Source of the DNA: Glandiceps talaboti
Lineage: Eukaryota > Hemichordata > Enteropneusta > Spengelidae
Reading direction: 5' to 3'
NCBI RefSeq assembly: GCF_964340395.1
Contig: NC_135550.1
Location: 12,758,408-12,822,407, forward strand
DNA: 64,000 nt
The notes under the pieces were generated by a model. The model worked only from the letters and a program-made list of their open reading frames with translations. It did not search any database and had not been told where the DNA came from. Shown in pieces: positions 28,130-36,200 of the stretch. Positions within the stretch are counted from its first letter, which is position 1; every line of letters begins with the position of its first letter. Position numbers and translations under genes: made by a program.

Positions 28130-29091
28130 ATATTAGTAGTAGTAGCAGCAGCAGCAGTAGTAGTAGTAGTTTATTTGTTATTGTGACTTGCAACTCGGTA
28201 GTTGCCCAGCCCAATGGACTTATAAGTTACCAGTGAAAATAAAAAAAATACAAGTCTAAACTGGCAAAACAAATCATCTTAAACACACAAGAGGTCTTCA
28301 TTTATGAAATGCCTTTTCTATGAACTTTGCAAGTGGTCTTACTTGTCCGGAGAAAAGGTAACTTAGTTTTTCCTAATGTGTCATGACCTGTAGATTATTA
28401 ATTAAGAATAGAGCTCAGATGATGTTATCTGAAATCATGGTATTGAACATATTTTAAAAAAATGACATTCACCTTCTACATCTTCTGCATCTTAGTGGAG
28501 TTTTGGTTTGTCACAGTTTCGGCAGTCACGCGATTTGCGTCACGTAAGCTTCGAAGATTCCTACCACACCAATAAGTTATCCGTACACTTCACATCATTA
28601 TCTGGTATATAGCTATTAGGTAATGCACATTTCTTTAAGTTTTGTTTTGTAAGTCTTCACCATAGAGGAAGTCACGTCCTCGCGGTGCCCTTGGCTACAC
28701 TTTGATATAAGCAGTACATATGTAACACCAGTGCACCCAAGTATAATGATATATGTGCTATTTCTGACGGTAATCATAATTGTAGCTGCAAGGTCACCCC
28801 TGTTGCAACTGATGATGTAGTAACTCTCCTCTTTACAAAAAGAAGATATGTAATATGTAGCGAATACATCGTGTTTCGCTTTTCGTCTTGACTATTAAAA
28901 ACCACAACCATCAAAATATGTACAAGGTTATATGTATCAAGACAGTCGACAACACGTAATGTCCCAGTTTTATGTGACCCTAAAATGGTATATTGACTTT
29001 GTTTTATCGTTGACATGCACGTAATACTAGTAGATGGGTTGGTGGGTAGGCCAAGTGAGTGAGTGAGTGAGTGAGTGAGTGAGTGAGTGAG

Positions 29092-29138
<47 letters not shown>

Positions 29139-30024
29139 GCTGTTGTTGTTGTTGCTGCTGTTGTTGTTGTTTCTGTATTCCTCCTCAAAGAGAAGTGTTA
29201 CAACTCAGTTGGCAAATATACAAAAAACAAAATAATAAATAAATGAGTGAGTGAGTGAGTGAGTGAGTGAGTGAGTGAGTGAGTGAGTGAGTGAGTGAGT
29301 GAGTGAGTGAGTGAGTGAGTGAATGAGTGAGTGAGTAAGTGAGTGAGTGAGTGAGTGAGGAGCGAGCGAGTGAGTTAGTTAGTTAGTTTGATTGATAAGT
29401 AGTTAAGGTAGATTGCTAGGAGGGTAGATTGTTAGGTAGGTAGGAAGGAAAAGGCACGTAGGTAGGTAGGTTGGTTGGTTGCTTCGTACAGTGATAGATA
29501 GATGGGTAGGTACTTACATAGGTATGAAGGTAGGCAGATAAGTAGGTACAAAGGTACGTAGGTGGGTCGGTAGGTAGGTAGGTAGGTAGGTAGGATGGGT
29601 GGGTAACTGTTGAGATTGGTCTGTCGGTCCGCTTGGTAGGTGTGTAGATAGACATGCTTGTGGGACAATGTACTCGGTAGATCTATTGAGTGACTAGGTT
29701 AGTACATTGTATATTAGTACACAAGATAGATTGCAACAAGTGATCGTGAAATGAGTACAAAACAAGGGGTATGTGACATAAATCATTGTTACTCGTTTCA
29801 CATAAATTCACACCTTTTCCTATTAAAATAAACTCCTCTGACCCAAGGAAACATCGTTGTCTTGATATATGTGTATGTGTAGTATTCATCAAGAGTTATT
29901 GGTAATAAATCCAATCATGCATGATGGTGTACAAATACATGTATGTATGTATGTATGTATGTATGTATGTATGTATGTATGTATGTATGTATGCATGTAT
30001 GCATGCATGCATGTATGTGTGTGA

Positions 30025-30060
<36 letters not shown>

Positions 30061-30259
30061 ATGCATGTATGCATGTATGCATGCATGCATGCATGTATGT
30101 ATGCATGCATGTATGTATGTGTGTGTGTGTATGTATGCATGCATGCATGTATGTATGTATGTATGTATGTATGTATGTATGTATGTATGTATGTATGCAT
30201 GTGTGTGTATGTATGTATGTATGTATGTATGTATGTATGCATGTGTGTATGTATGTATG

Positions 30260-30293
<34 letters not shown>

Positions 30294-30321
30294 TGTATGT
30301 ATGTATGTATATATATATATC

Positions 30322-30392
<71 letters not shown>

Positions 30393-33218
30393 ATTCATCT
30401 ATCCATCTATCTCTCCGACCTAACCGCCATATCAACCTACCACAGTATATCTAAATAAGGGTGTCTTTTTGTCGCACTCTCTTTTAATTCGAATCTGTTT
30501 TAGACATTGCTTGTTTCAATACCGAAAGTAAAAATATATTTTATTTCATTTCAGATTGTGGATTATCAAATATGACCGCCCTCTACATAGACGTTGGGCA
30601 CGCAGCAGCATTGCCATTATATGGGTGATAACTAGTGTGTTAATGTTAATCAAGGAAATACAGCCGTATTCCCTTGTTACCTTACATTTAGACAGTGACT
30701 ACGGCACTATTGAAAGATTAATGTGCAAGCAGAACACGTCTCAAAGTTTTAACCAAGTATGGACAACGGTTTGGTTTACATTGCTGCTGGCCATTCTGAT
30801 TTCACTGCTGATCACGACGGTAATCACATTCAAATCTCGCGAGAGAAGAGATGTTACTCGCGGCGCTGGGAGAGAGGAAACCACACAGGTAAGTAGTCAC
30901 GCTTTTCATGTAAACGGTAGTTATAGCACTCAGGCTGACATAGTTGAACTCTGCATGAGTTCAACGAAAGTTTATATCACCCAATGCAACAAGTAATATC
31001 TGTGAGACATTTACAAAGGAAAATAATTTAAAGTTAATAATTTTGAAAAGTATTTTTCTCTTTCAAGTTTGGAGTGTTCATCATATCTGCATTTACAAGA
31101 GTAAGTGCCACGTGCACTTGAATATGTTATAGTAATATTAACCACTTTATTATTCAACTTCAGTGGGCACATGGTAGTGTACAAACAATAAGAATGCTAA
31201 CAAAGTTACAGATGAAAACAGTAACAACTCAAGATTGTCTTAAAAATTGAATAAAAGAAAATCATAAACAGCTTTTCAAAAATCTGCATTATGCGCGATG
31301 ATCTATAAAGTGTGCGTAATGGAATTCTAAGTTTGTTGAAGTGGAGTTGGGGGTGGGGAAAGAGGAGAGAGTGATTTGGTTTACCAGAATTTAAAGATTA
31401 TTAATATATTACCTTACTATCCTTCTTATACTATCAAGACATTTTTTGTCTTTTTTCCTCCAGAGTCGCAGAATAACCAAAATGATTGGCGTTATGATCA
31501 TACTTTTCACGTTGTCATGGCTACCAATTTCCCTTTATTTTGTCATAATTGTGTACGACGAAGGGATTGTCTACAATGGGAACTACATTTTTACTATGTT
31601 GACGTTGTATCTGATCGGTTTCTGCAATGCATTCATCGTTCCTTTAGTTTATCCAGCTGTATGTCCAGAATTTCGCTCGTTTTACAAGAAGACATATCGG
31701 GTTATGTTTTGTCGGGAAGAAAACACAAGCATGAAAAGTTATTTCCCAGAAATTAGACGAAGCTTTGATAAGGAAAGACGGAACTTGAAATACTGTGATA
31801 CGGGTCGAACCGAACTGTGCGAGGTTGGCGGATCCAAAGAAACCTGTTCGACGATGGCGGGAACATCGTCATACCCGCCAGATTTGTGTATCCATAGTAA
31901 CGGACATTCCAATTTTGGGTTGAATCTCGACGAGGTGACAATGTCAGAAAACTTTGATAGTCAGGTGACAAGGCCTTTTGAGACTGCGCAGTATTACTCT
32001 TACCAAAATGATTATAGCCCGCCAAAAGAAAGTCGACACTTCAACCATATGCACACTGAGCCCTATCTACCACCACGAACTTTCGACCCCTATGATGACA
32101 CGCATAGAAAACGTTTTAGTTTGCCAGCAGTACCGGATAACTACAGGTCATCGTTCCCTAGAAAATCCTCTATGGAGGACAAAGAAGTTGCCGACATCAT
32201 GAGCAAAGAAATTAGACGAATGAAACGACAAGATAAAACAAGGCAATATGGTTTACCAGCAGAGTATCACTCCAACATACTAGCTACCATACGCCCTCTA
32301 GGGGAGAAACCACGAGACAATCATAATTATCGTCGTCATCATCATCAGCAACCTGAAACTTTGTACAGAGAAGATTCGAGGAAACCTTATTTAACTAGCT
32401 CGTATATCGATGGTGCACTGCCGTATAGTACAAATAGTCTGCCAAGAAATTTCCATTACAGTGACAGAGCTTCGATAAAAAGAGCGAAGAAACGCCATTA
32501 TGATGATCAACAGGTGTCACACACCCGGCCAACTGAGAGACGTGGCTACCACCGTGACGAGAGGTCATATGAAAGGTCATATGAAAGATCAAATGGTGTG
32601 TACGAGTACGAACGGAACGTATCTCCCCCTCCTCCTCCTCCTCCTCAATTAGGTCGACGCTATCATAGACAAAATCACCTTTATGATGGAAGTCGGGTTA
32701 GAGGACGAGCAGAAATGAGAGAGGGTCAACGCACGAACGTCAAACAAGCCCATAGGAGGCAAATTAAAACGTTATCGTCACACTCGCACCACGGACACTT
32801 AGACCAACACAGGATGCTTTATTTGCCCCGACCAGAGAGAGGGATTGAAAGTACTACAGACGACGATGACGGTCGGTCAACGACTGATTCTTCGAACTGT
32901 TCATGCTCGGAGTGCAGTGAGTGCAATGGCGACCCAAGCCCAATACCGTTCAGTGATGAGGACTGTCTGACTCCCAAAAGATATTACTTGACCGACTCAG
33001 ACTTCGAGTTCCACACTACAGAGTATGAAACAGAGCAAACCATGAGTAATAGCGAAGATGAAGTCGACAGCAGAGATCAATCGCGTCATCATCATAAGCG
33101 ATATCCATACGACAGACATAGATTAGAAACCGTCCACGAGGAAGAACCGCACTATTTTGTAGCAGTGCGCCCTCTGTCGAAAACATTCTTACAGTTGACT
33201 GAGCCAATAAATGTATAA
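10027..33218 (+). CDS. Orphan class A (rhodopsin-family) GPCR, three-exon gene with very long C-terminal tail
   Basis: Joining 10027-10418, 30555-30888 and 31464-33218 gives 826 residues; phases 2 and 0 match at both junctions. Class A landmarks are present: N-glycosylation sequon N14, GN (N49) in TM1, D77 in TM2, C106 at the top of TM3 and C188 in loop 2 for the conserved disulphide, W154 in TM4, FTLSWLP (257-263) in TM6 and VPLVY (301-305) in TM7, followed by a helix-8-like [10 protein letters not shown]. Two activation motifs are changed: YRL (130-132) replaces DRY, and Val replaces Asn of NPxxY. The tail (about 306-826) is rich in Arg, His, Tyr, Ser and Asp, with a seven-proline run, and ends EPINV. 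The ligand cannot be named. It presumably sits at the plasma membrane; altered DRY/NPxxY could mean unusual or weak G-protein coupling. Confidence 0.85.
10974..11038. repeat. (TTATA)n pentanucleotide repeat
   Basis: About 60 bp of tandem TTATA/ATATT in GPCR intron 1, with an irregular left edge. Confidence 0.9.
12662..12884. repeat. Compound (CATA)n-(CACG)n-(CA)n-(CATA)n microsatellite
   Basis: (TACA)n at about 12,663-12,747 turns into (CACG)n at about 12,748-12,777, then (CA)n and again (CATA)n at about 12,798-12,872. Translated frames (Ile-His-Thr-Tyr and similar) are repeat artefacts. Confidence 0.95.
13521..13618. repeat. (AATA)n microsatellite
   Basis: About 95 bp of AAAT/AATA tetranucleotide with a few interruptions. 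The preceding AT-rich DNA also holds short GAATT repeats (about 13,336-13,355). Confidence 0.9.
13977..14165 (-). CDS. Weak candidate: 62-aa single-pass membrane or secreted peptide ORF
   Basis: ATG-initiated minus-strand frame. A short polar start (MTSQSFRN) is followed by a hydrophobic stretch of about 20 residues ([20 protein letters not shown]) and an acidic C-terminal half with EDGGYEESS. The layout resembles a type II membrane anchor, as at the N-terminus of Golgi transferases, or a secretory signal. A possible splice donor (GGAGG/GTATGA) lies just after the hydrophobic part, so it might be a first exon. No downstream catalytic exon was found. It may be chance. Confidence 0.2.
   Translation of the reverse strand: MTSQSFRNILHIVIFSLGCVFSIITLHVIIQNEDGGYEESSPVVFTREEMPNGAEGTVSVKG
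16770..16887. repeat. (TTTG)n microsatellite
   Basis: About 100 bp of GTTT tetranucleotide with one poly-T interruption near 16,810, in GPCR intron 1. Confidence 0.95.
19677..19767 (+). other. Candidate cryptic/alternative exon A in GPCR intron 1
   Basis: A 91-nt segment bordered by a good acceptor (TTCGTTTTAG) and donor (CATAAG/GTATGA). One frame is open throughout, using the first base to complete a codon (30 residues, containing [19 protein letters not shown]). That entry phase matches the phase-2 end of GPCR exon 1, so splicing from exon 1 is possible in principle. It would give a receptor cut after TM3. No homology is recognised and there is no transcript evidence. Confidence 0.25.
19948..20206 (+). 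other. Candidate terminal exon B in GPCR intron 1
   Basis: It starts after an acceptor (ATTTACGGTTCAG). Read in phase 0 from candidate exon A it encodes about 29 residues to a stop at 20,037. Read with its first base completing a codon, it is open for 85 residues to the stop at 20,206 and includes five cysteines (for example [13 protein letters not shown]). Both readings look protein-like and I cannot choose between them. It could be an alternative 3' exon of the receptor, the last exon of an unseen gene, or chance. Confidence 0.25.
21145..21465 (-). mobile_element. Decayed LINE ORF2 C-terminal fragment (CR1/Jockey-like)
   Basis: The minus-strand frame of 106 codons contains [15 protein letters not shown], followed by an [17 protein letters not shown]-like helix segment and a DHKLRYF motif. 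This layout is typical of the region after the reverse transcriptase in CR1/Jockey-group elements, where a leucine-rich helical segment precedes the C-terminus. No RT core is left, so it is a 5'-truncated, inactive relic. It lies just outside the 3' end of the Tx1-type LINE and is unrelated to it in sequence. Family placement is from memory of motif style and is tentative. Confidence 0.6.
21583..21648. repeat. (AGT)n microsatellite at the LINE 3' end
   Basis: About 65 bp of AGT with two AGC variants. On the minus strand it reads (ACT)n and follows directly after the last LINE bases (...GGTTTTATTAAAACTACT). It is either the LINE's 3' tail or one half of a split microsatellite target. Confidence 0.95.
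21661..21666 (-). promoter_or_regulatory. LINE polyadenylation signal AATAAA
   Basis: AATAAA on the minus strand, about 12 bp before the (ACT)n tract that ends the element and about 390 bp after the ORF2 stop. Confidence 0.5.
22056..25970 (-). CDS. LINE ORF2: APE endonuclease-reverse transcriptase, 1304 aa, intact
   Basis: ATG start in good context (ACA-ATG-G). The N-terminal EEP endonuclease (about 15-250) shows [20 protein letters not shown] and the closing TDHSVV. The reverse transcriptase (about 470-800) shows [63 protein letters not shown] and the catalytic YADD at 710-713. After it come the Tx1/L1-type LGIYMGN and GRVKVINQL segments and a C-terminal CX2CX7HX4C motif from C1159. It nicks target DNA and reverse-transcribes its own RNA from the nick (target-primed reverse transcription). 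No stop or frameshift interrupts it and all key motifs are present, so the enzyme may be functional. Confidence 0.93.
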   Translation of the reverse strand: MECRPITIITTIIIMSSLTCTTPNIRGGRDPLKRYQVFDYLKKNHNSDFYFLQETHTKIADEPTWRIVWRGTSVFSHLNTNNAGIAILCSPHKNVDILSTNNVIHGRLLHVHVRINDDQIHLINIYAPNHANERLEIFQKLNELITDLDDDPVILGGDFNCTIDPTIDRTSSKEPDNRTSISLDKIIHKYKLVDSWRYHHSNTREYTWHNHTNTTAARLDRFYISKHLSTRIDTTGIFTGSRAFTDHSVVKLKLSLSKVKNHSPVWCLNTQLLDDEHYCDLLRDFWTQWQTEKGTFGKIQHWWDIGKHKIKWLTQQYATSKMQNIKEAKQSLENEIKYIEQNITSNPDLLPMYNDKIECLKAYTLSESRGAAVRARHNLLHESETSGDFFSRLEKRQNSRKIITQLRLDDKTLTTDQSEISKMTHTFYQNLYTPEPTSTIDEHKLLTDLPQLNDDDINYCDSNITLEELTNAIKQLSNNRSPGIDGLPNEFYKKFWHIIGQDFHVLHACIRNGELPQSSRRAIISLIPKKGDSTLLKNWRPVSLLCSDYKIFTKCLSLRLRNVLGSIIHTDQTCSIPGRNIEDNINLIRDSIHYCNQTGINLGIVALDQEKAFDRVNQAYLFNTLKSFGFGEQFIRYIKLIYSEAQCLVRINSNLTAPIEFNRGIRQGCPLSGQLYVLAIEPFLHKIRTESGMNGLRLSNTKRKIHLSAYADDVEFITTHTDDFTKLTKWINVYERATNAKVNIGKSEGLWSGRWKSREDSPMGLKWNNEGLKLLGIYMGNSKHYTNKNWSELGHKVQTKLEWWSRFLPVMSYHGRVKVINQLIASKLNHKFMCLCPPKELVNFLEKAFLDFVWHGHHWVRSEVIYLPLEKGGLGLTHLTSRLYTFRLRYIQRYLYRCNDHPNFLFTDLYFSKIGNLNYCKQLLVTRFNYPLTYSPPFYQDILSFWQQCNVKRKGMPETINDILNEPLFHNPLILHPLQLEPFHSQHFVDGGITRIKDLINDETTEWHNNEYLFQKVTIHSKRILDLTIETIHKAIPTEWKNKLNNYFLENKPLDPVTTHYSFDIYESDDLNLPLYKIERGSIYKFLVERNLYRKNPYTLDTIWRDILSLPNTLKPNYKACYTLPIGKREGDFMWRFFHGAYPTGTFLQNSKLQSHGNCPFCDEKDTLLHVFLECTHIKPVLQFYNNLSTKLLESETPLPLWWYILLPRYNKKSAHFVNKQVFRLYTYLTCTVKLSIHLSRWNKLNNKTQTDPVEIFHSRICTKIKTEYQMSISTDRIEYFKLMWTQNEALCRIKNDETLEILI
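25997..26335 (-). pseudogene. LINE ORF1 C-terminal part in shifted frame
   Basis: About 112 codons overlapping the end of the upstream ORF1 frame by 14 bp and displaced by +1. It encodes an acidic stretch ([15 protein letters not shown]) and then a helical, basic end ([31 protein letters not shown]). That pattern resembles the conserved C-terminal segment of ORF1 in Tx1-type elements, so I read it as the detached end of ORF1. Its first codon is GTG, so independent initiation there is unlikely. A one-base insertion (or two-base deletion) in the ORF1 body would explain it; a programmed +1 shift is the alternative. Confidence 0.65.
26322..27605 (-). pseudogene. LINE ORF1 (RNA-binding, CCHC zinc knuckle), frameshifted near its end
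   Basis: The open frame runs further upstream, but its first upstream start-like codon is TTG. The first ATG (27,605, AAG-ATG-G) is the likely start and gives 427 codons. The N-terminal 160 residues form an RRM-like region ([30 protein letters not shown]). A knuckle [14 protein letters not shown] (CX2CX4HX4C, from residue 179) follows, then a long hydrophilic Asp/Asn/Thr-rich linker and a serine-rich end. The frame stops at 26,322 while the conserved C-terminal segment continues in the +1 frame. ORF1 proteins bind the element's RNA and accompany it to the nucleus. Confidence 0.8.
27812..28170. repeat. (AGT)n microsatellite at the LINE 5' end
   Basis: About 360 bp of AGT with GGT, AGC and other single-base variants. 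It touches the 5' end of the LINE on the left and stops abruptly at TTTATTTGTTATTG on the right. It is much longer than the matching tract at the LINE 3' end. Frames across it (poly-Leu, poly-Val) are not genes. Confidence 0.95.
28171..28230 (-). mobile_element. Possible 3' end of an older retroelement with the same (ACT)n tail
   Basis: On the minus strand this unique sequence ends in AACAAATAAA and runs straight into (ACT)n, just as the LINE ends in AATAAAGG...AAAACTACT. That suggests the 3' end of another retroelement that also ended in an ACT tract, with the LINE later inserted downstream of it. Only the end similarity is seen; the element's body is not recognised. Confidence 0.3.
29054..29610. 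repeat. Microsatellite cluster: (GTGA)n, (TTG)n, (GAGT)n, (TAGG)n
   Basis: (GTGA)n at about 29,054-29,091, (TTG)n at about 29,092-29,170, (GAGT)n at about 29,243-29,370 and a degenerate (TAGG)n/(GGTA)n tract at about 29,400-29,595, in GPCR intron 1. Confidence 0.95.
29937..30391. repeat. Long (ATGT)n/(GT)n/(ATGC)n tract ending in (AT)n
   Basis: About 370 bp of ATGT with ATGC and GTGT variants is followed by about 80 bp of (AT)n. It ends about 165 bp before the acceptor of GPCR exon 2. On the minus strand the same bases read as ACAT and AT repeats. Confidence 0.95.
30555..30888 (+). CDS. GPCR exon 2: intracellular loop 2, TM4, TM5
   Basis: It starts after TTTCAG; the first base completes Arg131. 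Residues 132-147 form loop 2 ([13 protein letters not shown]). A KYDRP motif there resembles a displaced loop-2 signature. TM4 spans about 148-163 with W154. Extracellular loop 2 contains Cys188 and an NTS sequon at 191. TM5 spans about 199-223 and lacks the usual proline. Loop 3 is basic ([16 protein letters not shown]) and short. It ends at a strong donor (ACACAG/GTAAGT) in phase 0. Confidence 0.87.
30889..31463 (+). other. GPCR intron 2 (575 bp)
   Basis: A phase-0 GT-AG intron, donor GTAAGT, acceptor TTTTTTCCTCCAG with a strong pyrimidine tract. Nothing else is recognised in it. Confidence 0.85.
31464..33218 (+). CDS. GPCR exon 3: TM6, TM7 and about 520-residue cytoplasmic tail
   Basis: It begins SRRITKM in phase 0. 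TM6 covers about 247-271 with FTLSWLP, TM7 about 283-305 with [10 protein letters not shown] cysteine at the end of the helix-8 segment (YRVMFC) is a possible palmitoylation site. The tail contains many Arg/His/Tyr-rich segments, repeated YERS units, a run of seven prolines (possible SH3/WW or EVH1 ligand), a Cys-rich [11 protein letters not shown] stretch, an acidic Ser/Asp region and the end EPINV. The last three residues (I-N-V) fit a class II PDZ ligand. An AATAAA overlaps the end of the coding region (33,206-33,211) and is unlikely to be the used signal; no other clear one was found nearby. Confidence 0.88.
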   Translation, partial: SRRITKMIGVMIILFTLSWLPISLYFVIIVYDEGIVYNGNYIFTMLTLYLIGFCNAFIVPLVYPAVCPEFRSFYKKTYRVMFCREENTSMKSYFPEIRRSFDKERRNLKYCDTGRTELCEVGGSKETCSTMAGTSSYPPDLCIHSNGHSNFGLNLDEVTMSENFDSQVTRPFETAQYYSYQNDYSPPKESRHFNHMHTEPYLPPRTFDPYDDTHRKRFSLPAVPDNYRSSFPRKSSMEDKEVADIMSKEIRRMKRQDKTRQYGLPAEYHSNILATIRPLGEKPRDNHNYRRHHHQQPETLYREDSRKPYLTSSYIDGALPYSTNSLPRNFHYSDRASIKRAKKRHYDDQQVSHTRPTERRGYHRDERSYERSYERSNGVYEYERNVSPPPPPPPQLGRRYHRQNHLYDGSRVRGRAEMREGQRTNVKQAHRRQIKTLSSHSHHGHLDQHRMLYLPRPERGIESTTDDDDGRSTTDSSNCSCSECSECNGDPSPIPFSDEDCLTPKRYYLTDSDFEFHTTEYETEQTMSNSEDEVDSRDQSRHHHKRYPYDRHRLETVHEEEPHYFVAVRPLSKTFLQLTEPINV

Positions 33219-36200
33219 CAAGTATATACACAAACACTCGAACACAACTTTTTCTTTCACGCATTATTTGTAAATACCATTTCATACGAACAACTTTAAT
33301 TCATATATACACCAATTTATCGAGTAATATTTGCAAACAGTTCCGACGCTGGTCTCGGTTCACATCAAGAAGTAAATGTTTGTTTATATAAAGAAATTAT
33401 ACAGAAAATACATTGCGAAAACTTATCACGTGTATGTTAATCTGTACTGTATCCGACAGATAGGGACTTAGAATGAATTCCAAATAGATTGGTAATGAAA
33501 GCTAACGACCCTGTCAAACATGAATATATATATAACGACGTAAATGATATGTAAAAGTGAAATTTTTTTTGTTAAAAATAGACTTTGCTATCTTACGAAG
33601 GAGTAAGAGTGCATTTCAGACTCTACGGAGCCCCGAAACCGTCTAAATATTCACCGACTGTAATTTGTGAAGGTCAATAGTAGACAACCCATAGGAAAGG
33701 TATTGCCGCCTGGGAGTATTATTCACATCCAGTTACACAAAACTCCTAACGTAAAATGAAAAGTTAACCTTCTAGGGAAAGTGATGACGTAGCTTATACC
33801 TTGACTTGTCTATTACTCTATGCCAACGGGATTTCAGCCTCGCTTATTTTTGTATCTGTTATTTTGTCTGACCGCTGTGACGTGCTTTGCATTGCTGAAG
33901 TTGTCAACGCAATGATGTTATCCTGAACTAAATTATCAAAACAAAATGGCGCTTAAAGCTAGTTTGTTCTTCACAGATGTCATCTTGAATTACAACTGTT
34001 TTCGCTAGTTACTCCGTCACGTTTTACCGTCTCGGTGAAAATCAAATTAACTGAGGAAGAACGTGCCTAGGGGACAAACTTGTTTGAAAATCAAAATACT
34101 GCTTGAATCGCCTAAGACGTTGTCATATGATAGCCCATTCCTTGTCCTATTGGTAAGAAACTTTGAGTAAGAAAACTTTGGGGTTATTCACCTTAATTTG
34201 TTTTCAAGGAAATTGAAAATCGTGTATTTCAAAGTACCCCCGGCACAGCACACAAAGTTCACGATGATACCTGCGAATCGCTGGCCATATTGGATCCTAA
34301 AATGGTTTCATTTTGACCCCCTTTTTAAGTATTTTGCATGCCGACCCAAGTTTCACCCCCACCTCCTAATTTTAATTGACAATTGGTTTTTGATTTCTTG
34401 AACAACGTACCAGTGTAAAATTGTTATTTACGAGACGCCGTCTACATTGAGATTGGAACATGGCACATAAATTACAGTATTTTCTTTACTGTCTATTTGT
34501 TCTCATACGGAAACTCCTATAAATAATGAAACAATTTAAATTCGTTTTAACGAACTCAGTGTAAGCAGAAATACTTCTAATCTAGTGACCATATCCATGA
34601 GAAATGTCTATTTATTTTTATTTAATACAACAAATTTAGTATGATTTCTACTTGATACAAAATCTAAAAAGAAAAGAAAAAGAAAGACCAATTCCGGTTT
34701 GTAAAAGGCTAGTTAGTTCATATACAACAATGCTTACCATTAATACGATCATCTCATCTCATCTCTACTCAGGTCTAGCACAGAAATCTCTACTCACCCC
34801 CAACAGCGTTCATATGAACATGATTACGTTATCGCGTCCCCACGTGATCTAGTTTCAGACTGAAGATGGAGTACCATAGTAAATATTATGTGATAGTCGA
34901 AACTGCTGTATTCATTGAATAATAATGAGCAATTGTCTGAAGAAAGTAGCCGATGTACAACTGTCTGTCAGTTTGTGATGGATTACTGCGGACATGGGCT
35001 TTTACTCTTAACTCAACATGCGGTTTAGCCAGATTAACGGGGTTTTTGTGACTTTCACTAGACGTGAGTGGAGATGATCGTAGTAGTAATCGTAACGCGT
35101 CGTGTCGGAACTAGACTAGGTTTGTGACTCATTGAATTGCATAAAAAAAGTTTGTTATTGTACGTACAGAAAGTGTAAACAAACTGAGTAAACACAAGAA
35201 ACAACTTGTAGTGATCACAAGTAAACACAAGTGTGATAAAGTTGTTTATGCATGTTGACATTTCAATATGCTGGGCTAGGGAAATGTACAGAGGCTGGAC
35301 ATCAGTGACATATAATAGTGATTACTTGTATCTACCAAGTTTATGTATTATATGTATAACATCCGTACATGCACAGTAACGACTTTTAGTAGGGTTTTTT
35401 TGCAACTTATATAAACACGGAATTTGCAATCGTAGACTTTGTCTGTAGTGTTTCACATTGTGTTTTTAAAAAATAGGGTACTGTATACGTAGATAGAACA
35501 TATGTCTACGGGCTAAATATATAGCAACCTTTTGAGTATAACTCTCTACCTGTGTGGGTGTGTGTTATATCTACTACTACTAGTATAGAGATTGATACAT
35601 TTGTAGCCGCAGGATTCGTATATTTTCCTTCGAAAACGACAGTCTAAGCAATAATACGTTCCACAGTGCTTTAGAAAAACATTTATTAAAGCTCTTTTGT
35701 TAAAAAAAAATATCCAAAATAAATACCAATTTCTCTCTTTGAACTATACAATATCTGCTTGTTGTCCTGTTCTCTCACAGTACCCAGTGTTACCCTTTGA
35801 TATTTTCTTTAACTACGTACAACCACTACCAGTGTATACATTGTCAACGTTTCTATACCCTCTGTGCGGTTTATGTTACTTACGTACTCCAGCAATGTGT
35901 TTGTGCAGTGTTGCGAGGACTAGAGCCGGATGACTTGTGTCCAAATCTTTCTATCTCACCACTCCTGCACTCACACTCGCTCACACGCACGCACGTACGT
36001 ACGGAACGGGACTTGGCCCAGAGCTAAGAATTAGTGACAGCTGAGAAGTGACATTTTTGCTTGCCAGAATCACCTAACCGAGTGAAAAATGGATCATGAT
36101 TTAATTCTTCTTTTTATAGCATTCGAATACAATGAATCGCACACAAAGACTAAAACAGAAAATCACGCCACTTTTGATAGTTGTTGATACTAACGGTTCT

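Larger units (their letters stand above)
10419..30554 (+). other. GPCR intron 1 (20.1 kb)
   Basis: A phase-2 GT-AG intron, donor GTAAGA and acceptor TTTCAG, placed between the TM3 arginine and loop 2. It contains a Tx1-type LINE in antisense (about 21.65-27.81 kb), a second LINE fragment (21,145-21,465), large microsatellite blocks and two candidate cryptic exons near 19.7-20.2 kb. Apart from these, about 10.4-19.6 and 28.2-29.0 kb show only AT-rich unique DNA with short poly-C and poly-G runs and no recognisable gene. Confidence 0.85.

Noticed and set aside
27690-28214. Poly-Leu (minus) and poly-Val (plus) proteins over 100 codons
   Set aside because: Translation of the (AGT)n tract; not a membrane protein gene.
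29889-30458. Five long open frames over the (ATGT)n region
   Set aside because: Repeat artefacts; all frames on both strands are open across the same tract.
33206-33211. AATAAA at the end of the GPCR coding region as its polyadenylation signal
   Set aside because: It lies before the stop codon, so use would give a transcript without a stop; probably coincidence.
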